From Fasciolopsis buskii (lineage: Eukaryota > Platyhelminthes > Trematoda > Plagiorchiida > Fasciolidae), in contig LUCM01008320.1 in NCBI GenBank assembly GCA_008360955.1, forward strand, positions 124,001 through 188,000: 64,000 nt of DNA, in the 5' to 3' direction. The first letter of the stretch is position 1. Each line of letters begins with the position of its first letter. A model generated the notes under the pieces. The model did no database searches. It worked only from the letters and a program-made list of their open reading frames with translations, and had not been told where the DNA came from. A program made the position numbers and the translations under genes. Positions 26,140-40,900 of the stretch are shown here, piece by piece.

Positions 26140-29100
26140 GTTGAGCGTTAAACAGCAAGGCAAGCCTCACTGACCGCTTGAGATAAGCCATCCTGAATAC
26201 CTCGTCGGAACATGGAGGCACGCAAGCCGTCACACCATGTCAATTTGTAGTCTCGTTGTGACAGAACAGCGCAGTTATACGCCAGTTAGTTCACTCGGTA
26301 GTGATTGTCAAGCGAAAGTGTACACCAACACGGACAACGCAAATCGGCAAATTTTCCGTCTCGTTTGGATCATTACTTTGGTCAAAAAATGTAGAAATGA
26401 AATTGTATGTAGAATATGAACAGATTGTCATTATGAAATTGTACGTGAATCGAAGCTCAAGTTTAACGGAACAGTCTTTGATTAACGTAAACGAGTTGTT
26501 CTGGCAGTGAGTTTACTTAGGCTGCAGTAAGGTATGATTATGTATCGATTTAGTACGCTAGCAGCAAAATCGCGATTCGGGGTTTGAGCCTTCAGTTGGC
26601 AATTCTTTTACACAGGTAAAGGAGCTGGGAAAGTTTTTTTCATAATACTAATGTACAATTCTAGAATAGTAAGGTTATTGCAAATCTTAGTAGTTTTACT
26701 ACATATCTGTCCTTTTTCCTCGAAGGCGAAATATTGTCTTTTTCGAACGATTTTGTCTTCTTTGTTGGGCTGTTCTTTTCAGACAGACATTCTTCCGAAG
26801 ATAGAATCACCGTGCTGATATTCCAAACGTCTTTCTATTAGGGGAAGCCATAAAATACACCTCTAGTCAAGGCAGTGTATTCCTCGTAATTTTATGCGTA
26901 CACTTTTCCAGCCGCATAAAGTGGTCATAGTTTGCTATGATACACTAGCTTGGAATGGTTTACATCTTTCGAATGCTCATAACGGAAAAGTAAGTCGGAG
27001 TGAAGTTGGAGAACGGTGATGAATAAACACAAGTTACCCACTACCTAACTTCTTTTGTAATTGCGCTACTTCGCTGCGCTTCAGTTATCTTTGGATATTC
27101 ACACGTGATCTATCCAGCTTCGTATGTATCCATTGCTTTCTCATCTCGCCACTTACTACACATCCTTGTTCTAGCAGTTAGCGTGACTCACCTATCGCGG
27201 GAATCACTTTTGAAGGTCATCTAATCCCTACTAGTCACATGATGCATAGACTGTTACCCATAAATTTTTCCTTAATTTGTCCAAATCGGTTGGCAGTCAG
27301 CTTGCGTTTTGAGCTGCTAGGTGGCTCATTTTTGCCCAAGGTTATGGAAGACCTATTTTACGTTTTCCAGGAACAAAGAGCATCCGTTTCTCGTCTAATT
27401 TCATGGTCACAATGCTTGATAGAACGATTGATTGAAAATAACTGTGTTGCACTAAATCATGGCCCTATTTCGATTGCTCTGGTGAACTTCATCAATTTAG
27501 AATTTCGTAGGTTTTCAGATGGATGATTTTCACCTGCCTACACTGTTTTTACTGCCGATTCACGAATTTTCCGTGTCAATTTTGTTGATCAACTTCTCAT
27601 AAGCGTTGTGTTTCTTTCATACTTAGAAATGGAATATTGCCGCAAACTGTTAACGCTCACGCCTCTGACAACAACAACAACAGCTCTAGCATAGCGGCCG
27701 TCGTGGATCAACCACATCAACATCGTCTAGCTCCCGGGGAATTGAACGGCCCACGTCGATTGACGGATAAATGTCAACGGGAGCTGTTTGTATGCGTATT
27801 GTACATTATGTCCACCGTGACAGAAGACCATTTGACCACATTGTTTCACAGTTTCACGGTACAAGAACGCATTTATTTTCTTTGTATGCTTACGTAAGTG
27901 CTTTTGATTTGTTTTCTTTCACCCATTCACAATGCCAGATCAAATCAAATCGATTTATCGATCGCTTTGTGAATTCAATTCATTTTTACACGTCAGTTAA
28001 CCGAATGTCGGATGATAGAGACGCTGCATGTGACTATACATGGATGAGATTTACCAGGCGGTTTCAGAAATCCGCTGCGCTACCAGAGAAGATCAGCAGT
28101 GGTAACCGGCAGACTTGGATTGATACGAGTCGGCTAGATCAAATGGGGGTAACGAACATGGCGAGGGTGCGTTGTTATCACCACCGTATGGCTTTTGTGC
28201 TTGAAACGAATCCGTCAACGAGTCGTTCTGATTGTGTATTGATATGTTTAAGTTTTCGCGTTTCGTGTTTGAAGTTCGAGCAGTTCGAGTCGTTGAACAG
28301 ATACTTTGTTTTCTCCGTCGATTTAATTATATCCTGAAGCCAAATGCGCCGTCAGAATTCCTCGCTGACAGGCACCACGAGCAAATTGATTGGAGCAAGC
28401 CTTTGAGTATGGGAGACCACGATGCAACATATGGAGCATGTTATGACGAATGGCAACGTGGCGAACGTTTTTCCTCGGCATCATTGACTGTACTTTGAAG
28501 TTACTTTTTGAATAACTTGATCCGGGCAGTGTATGGTTTTGGAAACTGAATCGTTTGCCTATTGTTTTAATTCTCCTGTTAATGGTGCATAAACTTGTTT
28601 ACAATATTCGAAAGGAACATCGTAGTTAAATGACACTATTGAAGGGGATTGTTGGTAACATTCGTGCAAAAGCTGGTTCGGTGACTCCGCTTTTAAGATT
28701 TTAAATGATTGGGACGACAGATAGAGAGAGTGTGTAGTTGTGTGTGTGTGTTCCACATCCTGATGGTTTTGAGGAAAAAGGCGAACGAAAGATGCAATAC
28801 GATTTTACAGTCGGAGAAGATGGACAACCGATAATAAACATCCGATGCGAATTCGAAAACGGATTCTGCACGGGAACCCAGCTGACGTGAAGAGGAAAAG
28901 CATAACGAATAAGGTAAGATAATCTGAAAAGAAGCACAGAATCTGTGAAGCGTAGATCTGTTAGATTAAAAGACAGACAAATGAAAGATGTTTGAGGGAA
29001 ATAGAAAGAAATCAGGTTTCGAAGTATTAAAATCAACATGATTTATGCGTACCTCTGGAAAAGCTGGAGAAGGTGTTCAGATGCGGAATTCGACGACTCA

Positions 29101-32100
29101 CCGATGACATCACTGCTGAGATCAATGTTGGCGTAAGCGAGTCAGAAAGTGCAATGAGAGGCGATTAGAGTCATCAGCAAAGGAATAAATGGAAGCGTGT
29201 GGGCGTAGGTGCTGAATTTTAGGGAACGCCAGCATTCACGAGAATAGGCTGAGACAAAAACCCATAGACTCGGACGGAAATGATCCGCTTACCGAAGAAA
29301 CGTGATGTTTATAATGCGAGGATTGGATAGGACCCTAACATGGACAATATAGCCAGAACTTTATGCGAAACTAGGTCGGAAGCCTTAGAGGTAAAGGAGA
29401 TGTGCGTTTCACTGTGATTATCGAGTGTTGCATACTAGGAATGGGAGGCGTTGCCTACTAGATTACCGTTTGAAGTACTTCGTCGAAATCCTTATCGGTA
29501 GTTGTTGAGTTGTCTTTCATATTCGAGAAGCGAACGCCGTTGGTCGGAAAGACTTTCGAAGTACCAGGTGAACAATAGTTATTCAGATCAGAAGGATTAC
29601 CGCGTTCATAAACGGGGGAAATCACGATATTTCCAAGATGTCGGATGAGTTGAAAGTTTGAGAGAAATAAAGGACAGCCGCCTAACTCAGGGGCACACAT
29701 TTTACGAACGATAGGTGGAATAATGTCCGCACCAATTGATTTCCAAGCGTTTAGAGAGTGGGATTTTTGGTGAAATTTTCTAGTATCAACACGAGGCATA
29801 AACAGGGGCACAGTGGATGGCGAAGGACTAGGCTAGTGGGAAATGGATGCACACCGAGACTCGAAAATTTTAACTTTCTCGTGTAGTTCGAAGACAAACT
29901 CACCATATTCTTCACTCCTTTTATTTTGTTCTATCTAGTTATGCCATTCAGCATTTGCGATATCGTGGCAAGAAGTGTATCCAACAGTATGAGTAAGTTG
30001 ACTTTCAGCATGGTCACCAATCCCCGTCCATTTTGATCGTGAACAGTTTCTGATTGCGAACGTGTAGTTTGGTCACTTGTTTGACAATTGTGCTTCAATT
30101 TCCATTTTGTTTACCACATTCAATCTTCCAATGGTCGTGTTCCACAATTCCGGATAGAGTTTATTCGATTCCTCAAACTTTCTCGTTGGATTTTTTTCTG
30201 ATGTCGACTCGTCTACCTTTTGGATTTTTATGATTAAAATCTGCTCTGTATTCTTTAATATTGTCAGTCGTAGATTTGTAGTTATGTGGACTGGAAAGGT
30301 GAATATCTTTATTCGACTGTGAATTGATTTGCTCTGGTTTTTATTTGCGACCTCAGCGCGTCGTCTAATTCGGAGACGAACAAACGTGAAATAGTGGAAG
30401 ATCATCTAGTAGGTTTTAAGTTGACGAAGACAAATAATTTCAAATACAAAAATGCCACTGGCTGGTAGAATTTGAACTATGTCACCTATTGTTTCCTGAG
30501 AGCGAGGATCTCGTGGACTCCAACCCGAAAGTTCAAGTACACCTACAGGAATCAGTCCGAAGTGGCGATTGGCCACTTCGATTCATCTTCCAATCACTAC
30601 AACAGCGTATAGCGAGACCGGTGTTTTGTGGACACGCGCAAAACATGTCCCGATCACCTTAATTTACTCAAACTCGGTTTGTTTTCTGTAAGTTGAAGCA
30701 CAGCGCCCAGTATCTTGCATCTAATCTCTCTCTGAGTTAATGTGAAAATCCCCGCTCCCATCATTTTCTGTGCCACAAAGATAACGATGTTCAAGCACCG
30801 ACAGTTTTCGCACACCTTCTGTTCTCAGCGGCCATGTTTCTGAAGCGCATGGCGCTGCGGATCTCACTGCTGTTCTTCGAGTTCAACCTTTGATCGTTGA
30901 GAACAACAGTCAGCGACCCTGAAATTGGGATAACGGCTAAGGACACGATATCATGTGATGTTGAGGTTCGGTGAGCCGTTGAGATCTCGCTCGTCTTAGC
31001 CTAATGGTTATCACGTTTAATTCCGGATTTTGCGTCCCGGACGCCGTAACTGCTCGAGGTAGATGACTTCTGACAATGATGAAACAACTGTGTCGTGCCT
31101 TTATTGTTTCCTAATCGCGAACTGGACTTTACTGGTAAATTAAGAAATATTTTTCCATTAGTTCAATCTTGTTCCGCTCGTGTCATTTGTGTGAACCCTA
31201 TTTTTTATCCGGATGTTGAATTATCCTTGAAATCTCTTTTATGTCATCACTTTCAGGCACATCAGCCACAGTGGCATCGGTCGAACTGGTCTCGGTGTAG
31301 GATTGGCTAATGCAGGATCATCTAGTAGTGGACACCGACCGGTTGGTGCATTTCTTCGACCTCCGACGCCTTCGGTTGTGTCCATCCACCTAGGTGGTGA
31401 ATTGCAGTCCGGCACTAGTCTGGACCACAAAGACTCTGCCGTTCAACCGAATCCCAGTATGAGTTCGGAAGAGAGTGACGCGAGTAAGTTATGTTCGTCT
31501 GTCAGTTTGTGACACACGTACATGTACTCCACATGAAGATGAAAAGACAACGCTTCTTCCGAACTTTTTTTTTTGTTTTTTTTCAGCTACAAAAGTTGTC
31601 CTCGAAGCAAATCTGGCCACCGAGGCTGGGCTAATTGTTTTGGACCTATTGAACACTTTCACCTCGATTTTCAAGGTTCGTTTAGTGTAGTCTTGTTTGT
31701 GCAAACGATTTTTCTAGATGAGTTTCATTTATCACAGTTTTGACAAGCACCTTTTTGAGGGTAGCAACTTTTTTTCGTTCCTTAGTTTGTCGAGTTTGTT
31801 AGTCATTCATGAGGTCAAATCAACTGAAACGGTAATATTCTTTTTTCTTTGCTTTGAAAACTTGGACGTTTTTCACACAGACTGACGTAACATCGCTTAT
31901 TTGCCAAGTACTCATGGGGACTTGTGATTGAATTCAGTATTAAATTATCCCTTAGTCCCCCAATATTCTATATCCTGCGATATCATCGAGGAATGTCTGA
32001 TCGTCGTTACTATGTCCCGGAATTTCATCATACCCGGTCTCTTCTCTGATGTTCTTTATTGGCTGGCTTAGGCAAGATGTTGAAGAAAGCCTGCTTTTTT

Positions 32101-35100
32101 TGGTCGTGAATTTTTCCCTTGTGAACTCTTGTTCCATTGTTCCGGTTTTTGGGACTCCATGCGGTCCTTAATGAATTGCTTTATACCGGACTGAACGGAT
32201 GCTCTAAAAAAACAAGGTATGAATCGTAGCATCGTCAATTCAGTTTGATAATCACTCAGGTCTTTATCCTCCCTTAGAGGACGCTTTCGTCAACATTCTG
32301 TTTATTTATGCTGAACACTAATGTATGGTCTTGCATTGTTAATTGTTTTCCCTTGCAACCTGTCTGGAACAAAGTTACATAGTTTGTATAACATGATTTG
32401 TAATCACTCTTCAAGAATTCTTAAGTTCGATGCGAGGTTTTCATTTGCGATTTTCTCGTTATTTCCTTACTTCACTTCCTGGTCAATCTTCATTTATCAT
32501 TTGTCCCGATGATTTTATTCGGTTATTTTTATTCATATTGTCACTAATATTGCTTGCTTCTTATAGCGTCAACTGGAATCTTGCAAACCGTCGGATCCGG
32601 TATTCACTGGACTTCTCGAAGTCTACGTTGCTTTGCTGACAAACAATCCTTCTGAATGTCTCCTCCGGCACACGTTCGCCTCCCTGCGTGTGTTTGTCAA
32701 CCGTTTCGCAAAGGTGACCGAATATTTTGTATTTTTTAAGATGCATACTTTTAGTTTGAAAGTAGTGGGATGGATATCGTTTATCGGTTTCAGATCTCCG
32801 TTCCCAGTTGTGTGCACTCTAAGCAGAACCGATTGAACGGTTTTTTGTTTCACCGAGGTTCTTCGTCCTGATCGGATAAACTTGTGGGCTTCCTTTTTCA
32901 AAACACCACACCGATTTTGACTGTATCTGATGAATCGGCTTCACTTAATTTGGATTTGTGTAAATAAATGAAAATAGATTGATTCCGATTTCCACTTTCC
33001 TTCAACTGGTAACTGAGCTCGTTAACCATCTGAATGTCATCTTACGCGTCTTCTCGTTAATGCACATTCAAGATTTTCATTCTTGCGATCGATTTAATTT
33101 AGGCCATTATTTTTGAGTAATAACGTCGCATCCCGACGTATTGCGGAGTTCATCAGAATGTCAAAAAACGGCATAAATTGTTCATTTACCTTGAAATCAC
33201 TCCCACCTCTCTGCTTAACGGTTTAGGTGCTATTTTCGGAGTCCACAGAAATTTTGGGCACTATTTGCTTGACCGCTTTGCGTTGTGCAAACCAATCACT
33301 ACCACCGTCATCCTCGTTAGATTTGCGAAGCGATAACAATACCAGTCAGTCACGGGCAACGTTGGGCACTTATCCTGGTTTACATTCTGCCTCACGATCA
33401 TTATCCCCACGTCGTGAATCGGTCCAGTCATCCCAAACAACCAGTGGGATCGGAACCGTATCTCCAAGTCCGACCGCGCAGATCCGTATGGAATCGTGTG
33501 GGTTAATATATAAATTATGGAAATCTAGCTATGAAAATTTTGGACGGACTGGTTTTCATCGGGTTCATCTTCAAGTGAGTTCGTATGTCTGTGTAAATGT
33601 GTATGTTATGGTGAATGCCAATGCCGTTTGAACGAATATATATATATATATGATTTGTAAGTAATATATGTATACATATATATATATACATATATATTGG
33701 TGAACAAGCATGTCTTTGGTGATTTGTTTTTTACGACACTTCACGCATCGGTGTAGTAGGGGTGTCATGCGCCTTAGCCACTAGGGCCGGCTACGCGAGA
33801 CGCGACCGACAGGGTCGAAATTATCTAGATGCTGAATGCCTTGAACCACTCCATCACTACTGATCGTAATACATCTCATTCGACGTTTTCACTTGATGAC
33901 TTATGACGCCTACCCTCCCGGACACAGTACATTCACGAATCACGCCCGGAAGTTAATTGTTAACTTGATTGGTGCATCACTGGAATTCATTTGTGTCTGG
34001 CCATCTACATGAATAGATTTGCCTCCAACACGTCTGTCATCGTGTGCACTCATCTGACCGTTCCCCTCTCATTTGCATCCATTCGCACATACCCATCCAC
34101 CCACCCACACCTATTCCTTCCTTCACTCACGCATACATGTAAACAGACGATCATCTCCGTATCCAAGCTGGTCAGTGAGATCGGCTCGGGATTCGAGGCC
34201 AGTCTTAGTTTGCTGCACACACTAGCGGAAACGGACATGCGCCGTGAGGCGGGGGACTCGGGAACGACCACACCGGAAGCCAAGTTCTGGTCCCGTGCTG
34301 AGGCTCGCAATATGTTTGTTGATGATGTGAATGATTTGATCCGACGTATTCGAACTGTGCTAATCGCCACGAACGAGATGCGTCAGCATAATGATGATCA
34401 TGAACGTCTGATCGATTTGCAATATTGCCTGGCTAAATCGTACAGCAGTAATCCAGCCCTTCGACGGTGAGTACTATTTTTCCATGGTTATTCAGTTCAT
34501 CACTACTCCACTTTCGAAATAGCCTTAACCCAAACTAGTTGTTCTCAAGGTCCCAATGCATTGACCAACGCAGAAAAATTGGACTGAGCCGGTGTTTTGA
34601 GTTCCGAGGAAATCATACATTTTGTAGCCGATGAAGCTTCTTTTTTCTCTGATACTACTCATCATTGGACTATATTCAAACGCCTAGTCGAACGGATACC
34701 TCAACGGCAGACATATTCTCGAGATGACATTTTTGTCAATCTACGTTTTGTCTAACGGATTTTTGGTCGAATGAACACTTTGTCAACATACGCTTGGTGT
34801 AATTAGCATCTTGTCCATGAACTTATCGCGCAGTATTTTGGGTCATTAAACCAATAATTAAAATTCATGGTCACAGATCATGAGAGGAGATAATTATTTA
34901 AACCAATCATCGAGGAGATATTGATAATGTTCCTGGGTGTTCCAACAGTTAAACTACCTGATTTGGAATGAAAACAACTCTGATTTGGTTCGTATGCCGG
35001 CGGTGGTCAATCGGATAAGGTCGTGGCGTTCAGACGTAATGGTCTCGGGTTCGAATCCTCCCACCACCGGTCAACTTCCCCACTTGGCAGCCCTCTGTTG

Positions 35101-38100
35101 GCCGAGGCCTTCTCCCCGAGAATTGATGTACATTGTTGTTTCATTAATAGAAGAATAAAAATGTAAAAGATAAAAGATATTCGGCAAAAGTTAGACTAAA
35201 TGGCAAAATATGACCAGAATCTCCCAAGACGGAGGTCCGAATCCCAGATCCGCCAATCACGCTGTCGCCCGGTTCATCACCACATCTGATCTAATCAAAC
35301 CTTATTTAGTTCTGTGGCATTCCAAGTTTCAGAGTCACGATTTCTGGTATCTAACTCCCACTACTGGACCCTAATGACTATAAAGCGTGCTCCTTCTACT
35401 GCCTACGTGAAGCATGTCATGGAAGACTCACTATCACACCATTGTGGCAATTACCAAGCTGTTATCCGAAGTAGGCAATGCATAATTAGCCGATAGTAAG
35501 ACAAAAGTCATGGAAACCTTAGTCGATCGTCTAGTTTGAGTAGGCTTCCGTATCCGAGATCCACAAGATCTTTTCACAGTATCATGGGAGATATCATGTG
35601 ATACGACTTAATATCATGATCAGTAGGCTACTTGCATCCTGAAGCTATATATTTTGACCTATTGAAATCCTTTTATTTATTCATTATTTGTCTTTCCTTT
35701 AGCTGATGAATAGATGGTAGGCATGGTTGTAGTAACCAAAATGAATTGACCATGCTTCATCCACTGTTCTACAAAATTCGATGCCATTCTGAGTTGCAGG
35801 GTCATGAGTAACACTCGCCCTCTCCCCCTGTGTATTCAGCCGTGGCCTCTCCCACTACAGACGGAATGTCTAGAAAATTTAGAGTGAACCTGTGAAACGA
35901 AATTTCGTTTTCATACAAATACTCTTCACAATTCCTGAATTCACTTCTCTTCTATGTGTTCACTTTTAAAGCGGAACCATTCGGTCTCTGTTTTGAAGCC
36001 TTGTCAATAAGCAATATGTTGCTTGAGCGGTTCTTGGAATGTAACTCGTTCTATCCAAAAATACTGCATTTTGAATAGAAAATTTTGCAGTGATACGCGT
36101 TCCATTATAGTGTTTACTTACAGTGCGCGTGCTCATTAGAATTGGTTGCATTTCAAAATCCTCTTCAGGAATTAATTGCGCTATAGTCCCTTAAAGCCGT
36201 GGATGCGGATGTCCTTGAGAATCATTTGTAAACCGTCTGTTTACATTTCTTTTTTTTTTGTATATTATTTGGTTTTCCACACGCATAGTACCTGGCTTGA
36301 TGAACTGGCAAAACTTCATATGGCATCCAAAAGTTTAGCCGAACTGGCCATGGTCAAACTTCATTCCGCGGCTTTGATGGCCGAGTATCTCAAGCATCGA
36401 GGTGAGTCCGTTCAATCCAACTCACCGCACATGCAGCTCGTGTTTTTTTCCTCAATGCATGTGTTCAGTCTCCTCTTGGTCGGTTTCGACTCTGTTCGAT
36501 CCCTACGTTGTGTTTAGTTGCATGACACTGGGTACCGTGTGTAGGGGTAGCATTTAACGTTCCTTTTTCGTTTTCGGTGTGTGTCAGTCATACCGCCATC
36601 CCTGTGGAATAATCGGTCATCGCCGTCTGCCCGTCGCGTCCGATTATTATTTTTCCCTTCATTTTATGAAAGGATATTTTTGTTCAATCTGAATTCCAGT
36701 GACTTTTTTTTAATTTGAGATCGTCTAAGATTTTTTCTGCATCCTTATTATCCCTGAGTCGCATCGGTCATGTTCGCTTGAAATTGATCCATTTGGTCAC
36801 GGTCGCTTTCTTTAGTCACTTTTTTCTTTAAGTCTCTCCCGATTAAATGCAGTCAGTGACCAGTCTGTTCACATTAGATGATTTTTGTATTGCACGACTG
36901 ATGCATGAATGTAGTGTGGAATGCGCACAACTCATATCCGCGAGGACATGCTAGCTGGGAAGAAGGATCCTAGAAATTACCGTGACCCAGAAACTTGGAA
37001 GAGTGTTGAATCACAAAGGACCTCAATAGATCGGATGTGATAACAATTTTTTCGCTTACGACCAAAGTGGTTGGTAGATCCAGGATTTGAATCGGTGAAC
37101 ATCCATCTGAAATGCAAACGTGTCCCTGGATGTTTGTCTTCAATCTAACTGTCCATGTGACCTTCTAGATTCCGATCAAATATGCGAGAGTTATCGCAAC
37201 ACTATAAAAGTCTTGATTGTGCGTCTTCCGTTGAGTTTCACATGTGATTTTCTGTCCTTATCTGAAACTTGCGTATAGAACGCGTTGTGAAAAACAAATG
37301 TAATGCACCACAATTCCTAGTCAATCCCTTGACTTCCTGATTAGGCGCGATTTATCATGGTCGTTAGTTTTTCTGAATCAAGATTGTGATTGCCGGCTAT
37401 CTCAAGCCATTCAATGAATAGTTGTGTTCGTCATATAGGACCCTGTTGCAATAGCTTTTTCTTGTGCGATACGCAACACATCTCCGAAACACCAAAATCT
37501 ATGAGCATAATTCCTCCGCACTGGGCTGTATCGGTCGTTGATATTAAGCCGCTAGTTCGAGCAGATCGTCCAACCTAATGACTGGAGTATTATTCGAACT
37601 GGTGAGCATTTCGCCTTCTCGTAGATGGGCATCAGTTGTGCTAGACAAATTTCGATCTTCGGAGGATACAGTGAATTCAAAGAATTCACGTTATTCCCGG
37701 TTGTTTGCTGATTTCTGCAGTCATTTTCCCCCTCGACTTATTTGGTCTTTTTGACAACACGGAGTTTTAATCTTCATTTGTCTGTTGTATGTTCATTTTT
37801 CACCAATGTAGACACGTCACACATTTCCCCTCGACAAAACGGTTCACAAGGCATTCAGATCATAATGATCGTTCCAGTAATTTACTTAGACATTGTCAAC
37901 TTATAGTTCAATTGCGTTTTCGCGCGAATTTTTTGGTACAATCATAGTGATCATTTTTTGCACAATTCTGCTAATTCGATTTACTACCTAACTGAATTGT
38001 GTCTCATATCCGAGGTTGAGGTATCAGTCAGTCTATGCCATGGTATTTCTAACATTGACAAGATTAATAATTACCACATGCTACTATTTCGGCTTGTTGA

Positions 38101-40862
38101 ACAAACTAAATGATCACCAGTGTATTCCTTTCTTCGGATGTGCACACTCCCAGTTTCAGTCTCCTTTTTCGCTTCATTGTTTCAGTGAAATGATTACTTT
38201 ATTTATTAGTTTCGTTTTTATGATCACCGGTTTGGTTTTGAGCTCTACCATGCATAGTCGAACAATAGCGAGAAAAAAATAGTGAGATCACAAGTCCGAA
38301 GAACCAGGGGAATGTGTTGATAGCAGATTATGTTTTCATCAAATCATTTATCACATGATATGAACGCTTAACTCACTACTAAGAAACCACGGAAACACTG
38401 GACAACTGTTTCATCCTTGTTAGCCGCAGTGGATATGCACCGCCGATGATTCCTGGCAAGATTGAAACAGCTATACAGTGGTTTCATGGCTTCTTAATGG
38501 TGAGTTGAGCATTCGTCTTACACAGTGACTAATTTCATGAAAACTATGAGGTAAGAGAAACATTTCCAATGCATGGACATCAGTGACTGCGGCATTTAGC
38601 CATATTGTCTGAAGTCGCTAACCCTCACTCTTGATGATCTCGTAGATCTCAACCTAGTAACAAAATTCGAATCATTCGGGACGGTTCGCTGACTAGGGCT
38701 TTCATATCTTTTCCCCACTTTCTGGACTGACGACCATTTGGCCCATTGACTAATCACTACCTCTCTCACAAGTCGGCGGAACCCGAAGAATTCGGTCTGC
38801 ATCCCTGCGTGACACCATGACCCAGTCATCTTGAACCATTCACATTCAGTACATATTTGATTGGTACTTTTGCAACTCAGCACTCTTTGCTTAATCTTAG
38901 TATTGCCAGTAAAATTCTTCTTTGATGCTCTATCGGAACTGCCAAGATATCGACGCCCAATCACCGACAGTCTTCACACGCTTTCTATCCTGAACGGCAA
39001 CATCTCCAAACTGTACAGCATGCTGATCTTACAGCTGCAGCTAAGGTTCGATCTTCTGTCGGTAATCGGATGTCGAGCTAACACAACAGATGCCTCAAGT
39101 TGGCAAATTTCATTTTAACTTTCTGAATAAGCGAGGACATTTTTTCCGATTTACGATAATTTGATAAAAGGTAGATGCTAAACCAATAAAATCTATCTAT
39201 TTCGTTCAGCTCCTTTCCTGCAGGAACATGGTTCGACTTCAAACTAATCTAGTCGTGTAACAGCATTTTGCACTTCCAAGATGAAAAATTTACCCCAACC
39301 ATATCTGCACTATCGTTTAGAGGATGGAGAAATGTTTGCAGCTTCCTTGTGGGAACAAATATGAACGCCACCATTTTCACATGAGGATAAGCCTATCTTC
39401 ATGATCATCTGAATGACAAAACTGAAAGAAAAAGATGAATGTTTAATCCTGTGGTCAACTCAGATGAACCATCCTCGTAAACACGAAATCGGGTTTCGCT
39501 GTTCGCGTACAGAGATCGGATAAGTGAAGTGATTTTCTCTGGCACATAATTCGGTGAGAGGTAGTGCCACAGAACTGCAACATCTACTGAATCGGACGCG
39601 GGTAATGGATCAAGGAAGACTAAACTGCTCCCCAAATTGTCCGACCGATGCTCCAGAGAATAAATCGATGGGCCGTCGGATTCCTTAATAACCTCGCTCA
39701 CGCTCGGCTTCCGTGAAGCAGTATTCCTAATCAGTCAGCAAAGGTTGCCACTATTTCTGACACTTACAGCCTTCTCCACTTCCCTATACTTCCCATCACA
39801 CCACACCTCCCGATCATTTCTCAGGCTCTTCGTCACTTGATATCTCATAAACCTACGAGTCTCATTGTATGTTGTATCCGACGGAACGGATCTTCAGCGA
39901 TCCAACAGGGTAGCCGAAATTGAGAATACCCATCATTTCCGAAGTTTACATGACAAACAACCTTGCTGGTCGGTTGCCGCTGAGTGTAGGTCTCCTTTAA
40001 TCTGATCCCAGTGTTCGCTCGCATCCTGGACAACGGTAATGAAAGCCCCGATTGGAACTGAAGTCGTCGATTATCGTCTGCAGTCTGTTGTGCGGGCACG
40101 TGGTTTTTCCGTCAGTGTAACTATAGACTAAGTGCGAACAAAAGTGGACACGGACCCAACCATAATCTGGGTCCATGGGTGTGGAACAAAATGACAAGCA
40201 ATCTCCGGTCGATCCACTCTGGTGGCGACCGATGATAACGTGACCCATCTGAGTCCAAGGATCTGAAGATCAAGGGGGGCGCTCGATGATCCCATGTCTT
40301 TTTGTGTGAGGGTTTTCTTTGAGTATGGGACATCTTTGACCTTGTAGTAAATCACTCATATGGAACATGCAACGTCAAAAGATTCTCGTCTCTTTTTGTC
40401 ACCGTGACTGGATTACTCCAAACAAAGGCCTATTCTGTCGATGTGAGAAGCAGACAAATCGAGCGTTCCTGATGGGTAAATTTACGGCTTTCAACAAGTG
40501 ACTACGGGCTTAATCTCCAAATTACCCAAAATCTCATTTGGTACTTTCTCAATCCAATGTGGTTGTTCCTCAAATTTGGTGTAAAATGAGGTGAAACGTT
40601 AGAACTTCAGCAATGATCCACTAGATTGGCGATCACAACGATTTTGAAAAAGTGTATTGGTCGTTGTTCTGACGATATCATCACGACTGATAATGGGACG
40701 TTTGCGAACTTAACGCCAAACTGAGCCACATAACTCTCATGCAAATCGATTGCCTACGTCAAGTAGACTAAAGAGTTTTATGGTTGAAATGTCTTTGCAT
40801 CAATCCTAACGTAGCTAACCTTTGGGATGTTACGATATTTCGGTCGACAGTCCGATCTTGTA

Positions 40863-40900
<38 letters not shown>

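Larger units (their letters stand above)
23431..27626 (+). other. DOCK intron 7
   Basis: This 4.2-kb intron carries a CAT microsatellite (26085-26139) next to an RTE leader fragment on the minus strand (26165-26280). A basic 131-codon minus-strand frame lies at 24259-23864; I do not recognise it and it has no visible promoter or splice context. The remainder is featureless to my reading. Confidence 0.7.

Noticed and set aside
25959..26144. Protein with a C-terminal histidine run
   Set aside because: It is a CAT microsatellite inside an intron, read in one frame.
27771..28337. 188-codon plus-strand frame
   Set aside because: It overlaps DOCK exon 8 in a different frame and then runs through the intron; no homology.
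30995..31060. tRNA-like A box TAGCCTAATGGTTA
   Set aside because: No B box or closing stem follows.
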